Assembly (NCBI RefSeq): GCF_002042975.1
Contig: NW_018148670.1
Span: forward strand, 4,063,899-4,127,898
Direction of reading: 5' to 3'
Length of the DNA stretch: 64,000 nucleotides
From: Orbicella faveolata
Taxonomy: Eukaryota; Cnidaria; Anthozoa; Scleractinia; Merulinidae
The position numbers and the translations under genes were made by a program. This document shows, piece by piece, positions 46,101 to 58,169 of this stretch; position 1 is the first letter of the stretch, and each line of letters begins with the position of its first letter. The notes under the pieces were generated by a model that was not told where the DNA came from, did not search any database, and saw nothing but the letters and a program-made list of their open reading frames with translations.

Positions 46101-46522
46101 CAGTCAAACCTCTCCTGACGGACATTTCCATAATACGCACACCTCTTGAATAAAGACAGTTAATGTTCTCTAAGTCCCAGCGTAACCAGAACAGTCTGCA
46201 TAAGAGCCAAGTGGCTCATCAGGCCGGAGCTTATCCGTTTTCTGTCACATGAAGCAGATATTTCTACTCCCTCCCTGGATGGGATGCTAATCCATCGCCG
46301 GGCTACCCCCAACATTAAATTCGCTGGTAACCATTCAGTACACCTGGGTGAAGAGACGTACTGTGAGAGTAAAGTGTGCTGCCCAAGAACACAACACAAT
46401 ATCCCCGGCCATGCAGTGCTTGAACCCGGGCCGCTCGATCTGGAGTCGAGCGCACTAACCATGAGGCCACAGCGCCACCTCTATAACAGGGTCGACACTC
46501 CTTGTTACTGGAAGTTCGACTG
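46101..46522. mobile_element. Pogo-like MITE carrying an inserted SINE
   Basis: CAGTCAAACCTCTCC at the left and a right end whose complement reads CAGTCGAACTTCC are both flanked by TA. The SINE at 46185-46485 lies between them. Confidence 0.65.
46185..46485 (-). mobile_element. tRNA-derived SINE, family B, copy 2
   Basis: On the minus strand the head reads TGGCCTCATGGTTAGTGCGC (box A), then a stem with CTCGACTCCAGATCGAG, then GGGTTCAAGC (box B). The body and tail match 19300-19600, ending in the hairpin GAGCCACTTGGCTC. This copy keeps its pol III boxes better than copy 1. Confidence 0.82.
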
Positions 46523-46622
46523 TAACAATAAATTGTCGCTTACTTTCAATCCATTTCATTTATTTTGTAAAGCCACGCATTTCATCTTTTTTTCCGATGT
46601 GAGAATTTTGGGGTAAATATAT

Positions 46623-46656
46623 CTTATTAGATGTTTTGGTGTGTAGTATCGCTGTA

Positions 46657-46691
<35 letters not shown>

Positions 46692-46762
46692 GTAGGGCTC
46701 GTCAAAANNNNNACAACGAGTGAAAATATACAGCGATACTACACACCAAAACATCTAATAAG
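46623..46762. mobile_element. Fold-back element around an assembly gap
   Basis: A 50-base arm starting CTTATTAGATGTTTTGGTGT recurs inverted, nearly perfectly, at 46713-46762. The middle holds GACGAGCCCGTAGGGCTCGTC, itself a palindrome, and five N. Confidence 0.85.
46708..46712. other. Assembly gap (5 N)
   Basis: Five N at the centre of the fold-back element. Confidence 1.
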
Positions 46763-49700
46763 AGATTTATTATCCAACTGCTGTAGTCAATAAATTTATC
46801 AATGAAAGAGGTAGAGTGTGACAGTTTTGCGTGCGCGCACCGACCTGTACGGCAAACAGGTTTTCTACTGTACAATATCGCTGTATATTTGTACTGTTAT
46901 TTGGACAGTATTCGCTGCAGTTGATAATAAATCAGCATATTTTCCATCGTTGATGAATTCCATTTGTTCTGTGCGCCTCTGCTGTATGTGGTCATGGAAT
47001 TATAATGGCGGGAAAAATAATTACACTACTTTTGCAGTCAAATCAAGCTAACTTTTAAAGCCGGGGACCACGTTCATGTTTGTTATTGTAGTTTCCCGCT
47101 GATACATGTGAGCCAAATACGTCAGTATCTTCAAGACGGTGATGTTTGAAAAGTTCGATAAGTGTTCTCGAAACTCCTTATCACTGATGTCTGTATACAC
47201 TCAGAGCTAAAAGAATGTTTAGTTCGAATTAAAGTTTACTATCTTTTGATTAAAACTCTCCTGCAGGGAGAAAAATATTTTCCCGCCTTCAGTGGCGATA
47301 GCATTTCACTTTTAGGCAATTTTATTTTAATCCAGAGTTGTTAAGACCTAAAATCCTTTGTACTTACCGCTCACGTCAATTTTGTAAAAGCGAAACAATT
47401 TTGCTGATCTATTATGTATACAAATTATTATACTGTTGTTATCTCTTTTTTCAAAACAAGCAGAAAAGGAAATTAATTTCTTTTAGCTCAACGAACATCG
47501 ATACTAATCAAATTGGCCGTCTCGGCAACTGCAACATTTTTTCTGTCTAGCTTTATATAGTTCCAGAATCTTCTTTATACAGGCCGAGTTTGTGTACTCA
47601 TTATCATTGTTTGTGTTGTGCTAAGAAAAACAAAATTCGAAAACGTATACAAATCTATTTAAAAAGCAAAATTTTAAAATTTGCATTTCTTTGGACAACT
47701 AACCGACCATTAATTTTCGAAAATAAGTTTGCCAAGATGAAATCAAGATAATGCTTAGAAAATATGTACTATTTGCTCGTGTGGATTAACCTAAGCTACA
47801 AATTTAACATTTTCACTTGGGAAGCATAAAACATAGTGGAGCTACACAACATCACCTTCTATTTAACGGCAAGCATAGTAGCAGGATTATTAATTGGCTT
47901 GAAATTTGTTTTGGTTTGCGGTGTGTAGTGCAATACAAACGAAATTTTTGGCAAATTAGCAACTTTTCGGGGACTTAGCACCATTTGTTTCTTTCTCATG
48001 GTAATCGTCCCCTCCGTTGTTTTTGTGATTATCTTGCAGATCTCCGCGTGTGGCCAATTCTTAAACCAATATTTGTTCCTTTGGCTAAGCATACGCTCAG
48101 TAGGAGAGGAAAAGAAGATTAAAATAATCACCTCTTATCAAGAAATTAAGCGGCGTAAAACTTAGCAGTTTTGACGCATTTGTTCAATATTAGTTTGTCG
48201 TCTTGTTACGAACAATATAAGTGTGCTTCCGACCGGTGTTTCTCACAGGTAACCGAGGCAGGGGTGGAAAGTGTCTAACTTTCCACAAAACTTCTCGAGG
48301 TAACTCTTTCTTTCTTTTTTCTAATTGCACTTGAAAACTCGCAGCCGCACACAGAAAATCATATCTGACTTTTACGTTTCCAGCTGATCAGCCTATCCGT
48401 AGAGTATGAGTACGCCTGAATGATAGAACGGTTATCTGTTTGAGGAGCTTTCTGGATCTTCACTTTCGTACAATCGTAAAACACTTTTATTCATTTATAG
48501 ACAAATGCCAAAGCTCGCACCTTAGCAACAACCATCATGAGAAAAAAAAAATGTCATTGGCTTAAAATTCCCAAAAATAATATCAATGAACTGTTAAGGA
48601 GATAGGTGAAGGGAATGCATTATATATTAATCAAATACTGCTCAGGGACGATTAACCAGAAAATTCTCAGGTCGAACATTTGAATAAATATATGGTACTT
48701 AGTGAGGAGAATAATTATCTTGGGATTGTACTGAATGCTGGACTCAAAAATTCTGGAGTCGAGAAGTCTGGAGCATTCAGATGTAAGGAGATATTTTACT
48801 GGTGTGAGCAGAGAAAGTAAAAAAAAAAAAAAAAGTTGTAGTTGGAGCATAAGACATGAAAAGTCACTTGATCAAGCTTCGCCGTAGTAATTGCCTGAAA
48901 CATTCGTTACCATTTAAAGTGGCCATTTAGAGGTGCAAATTTATTTGAAAAATATTACCATGATATCACACCATATCAGTGTCATTAGTTGCACATAACC
49001 ATACTCACTTAATAATGCCAAATTTTACCTCCTTTAAGTATATCTCCCACGATTTTAAAAGAGCTTCGCGATTTCCACTTGACTTTAAAATAAAACTTAT
49101 GTTATACACGGTGGCTGAACAAAAACAAAAAAGAAAGATCAACAGCAGGAAAGAGCCAAATTGGAAATATGTTAAAACAGAATGATTTTGAAACAACGCA
49201 GCGATGGTCAGTTGAATCGGAAAAATGAAAAGGAAAGAAAATGCTGCTAATTGTTTTACGATTATCATCGGCTTCAATGCAGCCGAAACCACCGCCGGCT
49301 TTCAAATGGAACTTCTCAGTCGGCTGCAATGGTTCCCCGTCGGCTGTAAATGCCGTGCAAGGCATCACAGTTTTAAATTTTAAGAGGTATTAAAAAAAGG
49401 AACAAACCATCAACAACAATAAACAGCACTCGTTATTTTATCATAGAAATACGAAGTTTATTTATGATCGTACTTATCACTTGATGTATAATATATTTAA
49501 TGAATAGATACGAATGCGAGATCTTCACTCCTGGAAATTAAACACTATTTTCTTTCTTTGTTTGTTGTTAGCACTTTTTGTTGAATGTGTAGCCCGAGCC
49601 GTATTTAAACAGGCGCCGTGTATGCATAATAAATACAATGACGTAAAATGTTTTAGGAGGGGCGATTTATAATCCTGGGTCTAATAATGCCTAATCACTG

Positions 49701-51035
49701 AGAGGTACGCCTCTTGATTGTAATTTCTTCTAAGTTAATATTTTATTCCATTTACGTGGTGTTACTTTATTTTGATTTTAATTTTCTCAGAGATACTTGC
49801 CTATTTTTGGCTACTGAAAATCTGAGATAAAATAAAGTTTAACGTATGCATGTATGTATGTAAAGAGTGGTAAATCTCGCCAATAAGTTGGGGATGTCTA
49901 TTCAAAACACTTTAAATTATCATTTTCTTGAGAGCGTGCATGCACTAGGCGAGACTAACGATTACATTATCCAGGTGCTCTAAGTGTATATTGCAGTCAA
50001 AAAAAAAAAAACCTAACAAAAAACAACACAAAAACAAATACCCCGTATCATTGAAACTACTGCGTGCAAGTAATGTGATACCTGAAATTGCAAATTTATG
50101 ACAATTAACACTCGACTTGTTAACATTTTATGATATGCGGCTTTTCTCTGTAGAAGAAAATTAGACAGTTTGAGTTTTCCACGGTCACACCGAACTTGTA
50201 TTTACTTTTGTGGCTAAAAAAAAAAGGCAAAAGGGAATTGAAAGATTATTTCTACTCAAACCTTTCTCAAAAAAATTTTCTGTGGCGTGACATCAAATCG
50301 ACCAAACTCCACAAGGTCTTGAAAGTTTCCCCATGGGCTGGTCACGGGGCGCCTCATGGTAGACACGCGGTGTGAAAGTTATTATTGAAAAGGCGTATTT
50401 ATCGAAATATCCCAACGTGGTGCTTCAGTGACGTCACGCGCCTCACGCTTTCTCTGTCTCGAAGAATTCCACGCTGCTTCACAGACACACGTTTTTGTTT
50501 TGCTGTTAGCAAATGAGGATCCTTTGAAGCAATTTTTTACCAGAGGGACTTTGAGACATAAAAAAAAAAAAAAAAAAAAAACCCCGAAAAGATTCATTTT
50601 TTAGACTGTTTACTTTAACTTATGTATGTAAATATTGGCATTAGACATAAAGAAAACAATTACAGGAATATTTATTTAGCCTAGGCCTGTTGTAAATTCA
50701 TGAAACAAATAGCTGGACAGCACAGGGCATGCACAGTTTTCGTATCGTTTAAATAACAAAACTGAGTATTTTAGGCTACCTACATCGTTTTAAGGTTCTC
50801 TGTAACTGGACAAACGAAACAAGAGGTAAACAACTCAAACAATGCCCCTAGTGTTAAGGACAGATTAACAAGAACGAGTCAAAATAGAGGTTCCAAAGAG
50901 GAACAGGCCGGGCCAATTGGGGGCGGGAATTTATTAGCTTCCATTTAGCAAGTACAAATTTAACGTTGCACCGGCAAAAAAACTGTTGGCAAGTATAGAA
51001 ACGAAGTTAATGAACCACTGATCTCTATAATATGC
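46763..51035. other. Gene-free stretch
   Basis: No supported gene. Contains an ATGT microsatellite near 49848-49862 and A runs at 49999-50010 and 50560-50580. Confidence 0.5.
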
Positions 51036-51065
51036 CAGCTTTTAGCACGCTTCTGGTGGATGGTT

Positions 51066-51073
51066 CATAAATA
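51066..51073 (+). promoter_or_regulatory. TATA-like box, promoter copy A
   Basis: CATAAATA sits in the same position relative to flanking conserved sequence as the TATAAATA of copy B, 4024 bases further on. Both follow CAGCTTTTA and ACGCTTCTG. Confidence 0.45.
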
Positions 51074-51096
51074 AATAATCGAGAGTGTCTGTCACA

Positions 51097-51328
51097 CAAC
51101 TGTCAAGTTATCACATGAGCGCGGCCACCAGTAACAGATCATACTATCCATTCACGGGGCTAAGTGTTGGACTACAAAATACGGGTATTTACTAATTATC
51201 GTCCAACGCAAGAACAAAATAGCACTTGCAAGTCTGGTCTACTCGGAATTATTTACGGTGCTCTTGTACGATCCAGTACTGACGCCCGCACCAAAGAAAA
51301 AGATAATTCGACAGTTCGACTGATTCAG
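51097..51328 (+). other. Predicted 5' UTR exon, copy A
   Basis: Sequence downstream of the TATA-like box is collinear with copy B (GGCCACC then GTAACAGATCA) and ends in the donor GATTCAG|GTAAAA. The start is set about 30 bases after the box and is an estimate. It could splice to 57831. Confidence 0.4.
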
Positions 51329-52084
51329 GTAAAACTTTAATATATACACGGACAAAGTAAACTGACTAGACAACAGCAAATAGTTTTACTGAATGTATTC
51401 TGTGGATTCGAAACAAGGAATCACTTCGAAATGCTTTGTTTGATATAAATTTTAAACATTCGATTTCTTTTCGTTTTTCGTTCCTATGACCAATGCATTG
51501 CCAGACACGCAGCGTCGGGAGAATGAACAAAAATTAAACCGTACTATAATGTACTTAAGTCTCAAATTCTTCTACTGTGCCGTAATAAATATGAGAAAAC
51601 TATTAATGACATTTTCCATATGCTTGTCACTTAATATAAAGGAAAAAGTGGCATCCTCGCGTTGGCCTGGAACAAGTGGAGTCGTGCATCCCAGTCACCT
51701 GTCCTCTACATATAGTTTACAAAAACATTTTTAATGAGATCCGAGGAAGTTAGAGTCATTTTTTCGCCCACATGCATTTGGTACCGAAACACGCATTTAA
51801 TGTGGCGAACCGGCTGAACTGACATAAATGCGACACGGGGATTATAATGCTGTAACGTGCGAATCACACAAATCGGGATAAAAAGGATATCATCGACGAA
51901 CGACAAAGAAAAGAAGACTGAGGTGCAAGTAATTTTCAACCTTAAGAATTTCTCATCTCTTGTATAGGAATTGCATTTTTTTTTTTCGCCAACTATATAT
52001 CTGGGCGAATCTTTGCTGCCGCGGCAGGTTAAAGTTGCATATTATTTTTGAAATTATTCAGTAACATGCAGTATAAACTTTGCA

Positions 52085-52300
52085 AAGAGAAGGCATCTTG
52101 ACGAAAGTGAGACTCCGGGAAAAACAGAGAAATCCAAAAAAACATAGGAGACTAGCTATGACGCAGAGTTCCTTGTTTGAAAATCCAAGACTGAGAGTGA
52201 GTTGTTGTTAGACTCCGAGACAGGAAGAGGCACAGAAAAAAACGAGACTTAGTGACTCATCACTGAAAAATTCAGAGATTTTGAGACCGGATCAAAAACT
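52085..52300. repeat. Degenerate GAGAC-rich array
   Basis: Irregularly spaced GAGACT, GAGACTCCG and CCGAGACAGG motifs. In reverse complement it resembles the array at the start of the window. Confidence 0.45.
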
Positions 52301-52390
52301 TTTCAAGGTACCATTCCCTCACCATCCGTTATAATGACATACGAATTGAATTGACTCCAAACGTTGAAAGAACTTGCCAAACGTATAGTT

Positions 52391-52790
52391 TAACTCTTTG
52401 GGAACAATAAGGAGGGAGGCATTTGCTTTCTAAAATTTTGAGTTTAAAAACCCGAGCACAAATTACTAGTGACCGTTAATATATCGTATTTTAATACAAA
52501 TGGCTGGTAGCTTTGTATACAATTGGTTTAATATTGGTTTAATATTTAATACCTTGTACTTTGCGTCAGAGACGAATTGTCTTTTAACTCTTTGGGAGTA
52601 ATACTGAGGTAGGCATTAGCTCTTTTCCTTCTTTACGGCAAAATGTTGCGATTTAGACCCTCATCACAAATGGCATTTTTTTAACACTTTCATCACCGAG
52701 CACAAATTTCTAGTGACCGTAAAAAATCGTGTTTTAGTATAAAAATGGCTAATAGCTTACTATACATAGTTTATTACCTTGCCAAAGAAG
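52391..52790. repeat. Two diverged direct copies of an ~190-base unit
   Basis: Both copies start TAACTCTTTGGGA (52391 and 52585) and share GAGCACAAATT, CTAGTGACCGT, ATCGT and ATGGCTGGTAGCTTT-type sequence. Copy two carries about 50 extra bases in the middle. Confidence 0.75.
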
Positions 52791-55090
52791 TTAAAAAAGT
52801 ATCAATTAAATGGGGAAAATACCAGTATCATTTTTGATACCTTGACAACCTGCCACAAAATCAAAGTTGATGAGCTATAATCCACTTTCATCGTGTTTGT
52901 CCAGCACATCTTTCCTAAAATAATCGTTATATTTTGTTCTACAATAATCTCAATTTATCAGTAACATTTTCTGGCATTTCGCAATACAATATGGAAATTA
53001 CTGGAAAGAGTTCCTCCGATAACAATGCTCTTTCAACATCCAGAGTTGCTGTAATATTTGTGGTTCGATCACATGCGGCCCAGGCCTCCTACGTAAACAC
53101 ATGCTTTAGGACGCGCTTAACGACTTCCCGCCCGGGCTTTGTATACAATCTACGTGACAATCACTGCGCAAATGAAGGTTGCGTAACTACCAGTCTTTCG
53201 ATTCAGTTCAGTTTAAAAAAATGATATTAATTTCGCTCTAGGACCACAGCGATAAAAAATATCAGAGCTGCAAACAGAGCTGCTAAGTCACTCTTATCGA
53301 AATTATTTTCGACACATAGTATTTAGAGCAACTTTCAGTTTGCATTCTCAATTATAAATCTGTTAGGGGGCGTTTCATTGGCTTACTCTGGAACAGGAAA
53401 AAATGGGATACCACCTCATCCGTTTGTCCTTATTGGTATTAAAAATATGCGGCGAGCATGCATTCCTCGCATTCTCTGGGCCTGGAAGTAGAATTAATTA
53501 CGAAATTCTAAGAATAGTCTAGCGGCCGCAGGACTAATAACAAGCTTTGTGCTCCATCCACACGTATCCATTTTCTTCTAGTCGAAAACGAACTTTTTTT
53601 TTTCTTTCAGCTTGGCCTTTCATCCAGACAAATCCGGTGAATAGTCACCTAAAACGTCAAAACAAAATGAACATCTCTTTTCGAGACTGCTTTCTAGAGT
53701 GAATTTAAAAAAAAAAGAAAAAAACGGCGCCAAGAAAATCAATCGGCACCCTGGGGTTGGAAACCGTATTGGAAAACCGTTAAATGAGCCGTTGTCAAAC
53801 CTTATCTGACGATAAATCTATAACTACATCAACAAAAATTACATTGATGCTTACAAATGATTCCGGCATGAACATGTTTATTTTTTTTTAGGGTTCTCCA
53901 TAAAAGCCTGCAAACAGGTATTAATCACCGTCTAGCTTTTCTCGCCCGCTCCTTTTTCATTTACATCGGCAACCAAGTGCTGGAGTTGTTCCGCAAAGTT
54001 TCAATTTTAAAATGGTGAAAAGAGAAAACGAAAGAAAAAGAAATGTTTGGAAATGATTGTAACCGATCTTATGGCTAACGACCTAAACTGGCCGGAAGCG
54101 AAATAGAGGCGTTTGTGCTTTAGATTGCAATTGCTGCCAGGAAGGGAGAACGGATGTTCATTACGGCTTTGGGGACTGAACGAGGCATCCTGAACCTCTT
54201 GAGAAGTCAGATCTGAGATGATGTCAAAAGAAAATAGTGTTTTGCAAGAGTGCAGGGCTTGGATCATTCTAGTAACGGAACAGATGCCGGTCTTTTGACG
54301 TACGTTAGAAATGGTTATTCTGATATAAGCCGTATCCCGGAATATGGTCAGCCGAAAGCATCACGCTGGACTGGAATTCAGTCTTATTTCCGAATAACGT
54401 CAATCGATCGAACTACGCACGTCTAAAAGGTTGAAAACGCCGTCGAAAACAGACTAATGTCACGTAGATCGTATACAAAGCCCTGGCCCTACACATTGCG
54501 TGTAGCCTGAGTACCAAAAATGGTCACCACACTAGCGCGTGCAACCTTAATCCACTCCTACTCAGCGTGGCGCTGGGATGCATCACTGTCGGACTATTTC
54601 GAAATAAGTCATGATTTATACGTTGTATGTACTTCACTTTAACTTTATGAATATACCGTGTTACTATTAGCATTGTTAGTGAGGTATAGGTTAACCAAAA
54701 TGCTATTCAGAGTAACTGAACTTCTGAGCTGTTCAGGCTAACTCAGCGTTAAACTGGCTAAAGAGGAGTATTAAGTACTTAGGCCACTCGACTAAAGAGT
54801 CCAAATCGAGTTCGAACTCAAAGTCCATCTGAAATGTTTTTATATTTCCTGTATTAAATTAAATGTGGACATGTACAGATGAATTCAATAAATTGCAGTG
54901 TACAGTGTACAGTTCCCGTATCATTTTACGAATCAAGCTTACAGCACTGATTACCAAAAGTGTAACTAGCACAAAACTTAACTTTGCTTAACAAAGAAAA
55001 ATTGTGACTGGAAATAAAAACACGAGGAATCTCGATGTTCACGGGACAAGTCGAAACGTCAGCTTTTACCACGCTTCTGATGAAATGGTT

Positions 55091-55098
55091 TATAAATA
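55091..55098 (+). promoter_or_regulatory. TATA box, promoter copy B
   Basis: A perfect TATAAATA lies 263 bases before a splice donor. Copy A shows the same spacing (262). It is the nearest good promoter upstream of the BH3 gene. Confidence 0.5.
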
Positions 55099-55120
55099 AA
55101 TTTAGCAGCATCGTGATATT

Positions 55121-55354
55121 CGTCACATGAACGATTGCGAGTGGCCACCGGTAACAGATCACGCAAGTCCATTTACCGCACTATTGTTAAAGCAGGCTTT
55201 GCGGGGGACTCATGAGCAATTTTTAATTGTCGCCCAAGGCCATAACTAGACAGTACTTGTCGGGATACTGTCCATATCAAGTGCAGTGGTGTCCTGAGCG
55301 AACAGACTTTCAATCGTTACGCTTACGCCAAAGGAACACTACAATTCAATTCAG
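55121..55354 (+). other. Predicted 5' UTR exon, copy B
   Basis: Ends at AATTCAG|GTAATT, matching the donor of copy A. The start is an estimate from the TATA box. It would splice over about 2.5 kb to the acceptor at 57830. Confidence 0.45.
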
Positions 55355-57830
55355 GTAATTCAAGTTATTATCAATTGTAAAATTCCGGACACACGAATTG
55401 TCATTATTTTTCTTTGTAAATCTTATATATTCAGGTGCATTGACAGTCAAATGACAAGACAACGGCATACAGTTTCAAATGCCCTCAGGCCTTGGAATTA
55501 GGATTCAGTTCGAAATGCTTTTGCTTGTTGGGAAGTTTTACGTCTTTCGAATTCTCTTCTTTCTCCATTAAGCTGACTGCATAGACAACGAAACTCGAAC
55601 ACCGGTCGCTGTTCGGGAAATGATTGCGCGCTTTCTTCATCCTTCAGACCTTTCGGGGAGAAACCAAGACCGGACTCCACTATTGCGCCTAATAGACAGT
55701 GCACGCCAATGGGTCTATTTAACTTCTACCTTCACCTTAAAGAAGCTACGTCTTGATTTGCACATCTTGAAAAGTTTAGCCTAAACTTTTCAAGTTTGTA
55801 ATCCGTGTCAATCCTCTCCATCCTTGTTCCTATCATTGTTTCTTTGGTGTTTTTCTATCTTAGTAAACTAATATTTCCGGGTTTCCTTCAGCTTGAACGG
55901 CAAATTTGTACGTGGCCAAAATAAATCAAAATAACGGGATTGAACTCCTTTAATGTCAAGGCCAATGCCAAGCACGAGGCATCGCTAGGATAAAGATAAA
56001 CTCAACCGAAAAAACAAACAAACAATCAATTAAAAAAAAAAAACCCATGAAAGCTGTACTGATTAATTGCCAAATTCTTCTACGGCTCTATTGCGAATAT
56101 ATAGAGAAGACAGGCGCCCATTACTGGCTCCTGATGGAGACTATGGTAATTGTTGTCAACCTGAGAATGGTAAAAGTGGTATCCTTGAGTAGCTAGCACA
56201 TTCATTTGGAAATAGACGTTTAAAGACACATGTAAGAATTTTAATTGCTGTAATTTACACGTACATATTGAATTATCTTTGTTACAATTTCCCGTCAATG
56301 CCGCATGCTTGTATAGGACATCAAATTACAGAAATATTCTAAAGTTGTAAAGTGTGAACTTCTAAACGACACCAAAATTGACAGATTCAACTGCAACTTA
56401 ATTTTCAACCTTAAGAAGACAGGTACACGGGTTCTAAATTCGATAGATATGTCTCCGTTGATAATTTCATTTCCTTTTTCTTTGAAAATTCTAATCTATT
56501 TGACAAAGAAGTTAAGTTTTCGTTTTGTATCACCAAAGAAGTTTGTATCACTAAGAAGTTTGAGAACTAGCCAAAACAACGAGTTGAACCCTTCGAAAGA
56601 AAAAAAAATGCACATCGACGCAATGAGCTGTGATTGGGCAAAAAAGCAAAACCGGCCGTTCACCAAGGTCAGGTCATCCTTAAAAGGTTTGTTGATAGTC
56701 ACGTAAGGCCAGGTGAATTGATTGAATTGACAAATTCATATTTTTCAATAACAGATCTTTTTATCGGTCACTTAAGGCGAAGATAGGAGTGAAGATAAAA
56801 TAAATGTAGTTCTGTTCCGTGGACTTCGAGGTGGCCATGTACGATGAAAAGTCGACGTAAATACAGAAATTAATATGAGATATACTTCGGAGATACTGAC
56901 AGAACAAAGGCGCCGGTCAGTTTGTCTACCCATTTAATATCAAGTTATAAACCAGTCCGCAGGTGCTGTTATAATCAGATGATTTCAACACGATAAACAG
57001 TTTAACATAGCACAGTACAGAGAAACACGAGGGATAACGTCTTGAAAGAATAACAGTTCAAATTAGACCATATCTATGTGTCGAGCTTAATTTCAAAAAT
57101 TGATTGATCAGAAAATCGACCTTCATTCCACGGTAAGATACATTCCAGCGATTTTTCTTTTTGTTTAACATAACATCTCTGTTACAGGGTTCGTTTTACT
57201 TCAATTCTACAATTATATTTACAAACAAATTGTTCTTTTTGCACACCATGACATGAAACACACAATATTTCTGTAGCTAAAGCCTAAAATCACTGAGGTT
57301 GTTGTTTTTCCAAGTTATCCTAGAGATAGCTACAAACTAAGCTTGACTGAAAGGAATATTGTTTACACAGTTTCTTCAACAAACACGTGTATCAACATGT
57401 AGTTATTTAAAGTTAGCGACTATCATCAGTTCTTACAAACACTGCTGGTGTAAAACCAGGAATGAATGAATCGAACTAAAATACTTATGATGGTGCTGTG
57501 ATTAACGTAGTCATTTTGAAACCCAAATTTCTAGGTAGATTCCAACTTATTAGAAATCTCTGTGACTGTCAGGCATTTTCCTAGTCTCTTTGAGCTTGTG
57601 GTTGAGTGCAATTTCACTGTGCGTGTACCAATAATCGAGTTCTATTGATAATTGACTGGATTTATCTCCGAAGAATAATACTTCTGTCTCAATATTGTCC
57701 CTATTATCTCGAAGTATAATAACCTCTCAGACTTATATACCCCTTCCAAGATAAATCACTGATTCAGTGTGCTGATATTGTAAAAGGAAATAAGTGGTTG
57801 ATTTTATTTTTTTCTCTGTTTTTGTTTCAG
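55355..57830 (+). other. Presumed intron of the BH3 gene
   Basis: The stretch between the predicted donor and the acceptor TTTTTGTTTCAG. The first 200 bases remain similar to the sequence after the copy A donor, so the duplication reaches into the intron. No other gene seen. Confidence 0.4.
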
Positions 57831-57914
57831 TATTTCTACAACAGACGTTATCGACCGAGCGACTCGAGATACACAAACAGTCGCAGCTGCACTTGGGGTT
57901 CTTGACTTTACATC
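57831..57914 (+). other. 5' UTR part of the BH3 exon
   Basis: Lies between the acceptor TTTGTTTCAG and the ATG. The frame of the ATG is closed by TGA at 57903-57905, so this part is not translated into the protein. Confidence 0.6.
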
Positions 57915-58169
57915 ATGATCACACAAGACACTCCTTGCGGAGAAGCAAACGGTCTTATGACTAGTGTTGAACTAAGCGAACAAATGAGGACACGAATTCG
58001 ACAAGTTGCGAGAGAGTTGCAGAACATAGGAGATAAACTCGAAAACCGATATTTTCGTCCACTTCAAGATGCTGGACAAAATCATGATAGACTTGGATTC
58101 AACGTGATGGAAGTTGCTAGAGCGATTTTCCTGCGGTATGTTACAGAACTTCTCGGTCGCAACAACTGA
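57915..58169 (+). CDS. BH3-only apoptosis protein (Bim/Bmf-like motif)
   Basis: The frame encodes 84 residues. Residues 31-47, VARELQNIGDKLENRYF, match the BH3 pattern: hydrophobic V31, L35, I38 and L42 with the invariant G39-D40 pair. Human Bim reads IAQELRRIGDEFNAYY. BH3-only proteins bind the groove of Bcl-2 family members and trigger mitochondrial apoptosis. Residues 61-80 form a hydrophobic C-terminal helix (GFNVMEVARAIFLRYVTELL), as in several BH3-only proteins that attach to membranes or dynein light chain partners. No other domain is present, and the length fits the class (Noxa to Bmf range). An in-frame TGA just upstream fixes the ATG. A strong acceptor at 57829-57830 indicates a spliced 5' UTR. 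The class call is motif-based; a chance match is unlikely but not excluded. Confidence 0.78.
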   Translation: MITQDTPCGEANGLMTSVELSEQMRTRIRQVARELQNIGDKLENRYFRPLQDAGQNHDRLGFNVMEVARAIFLRYVTELLGRNN

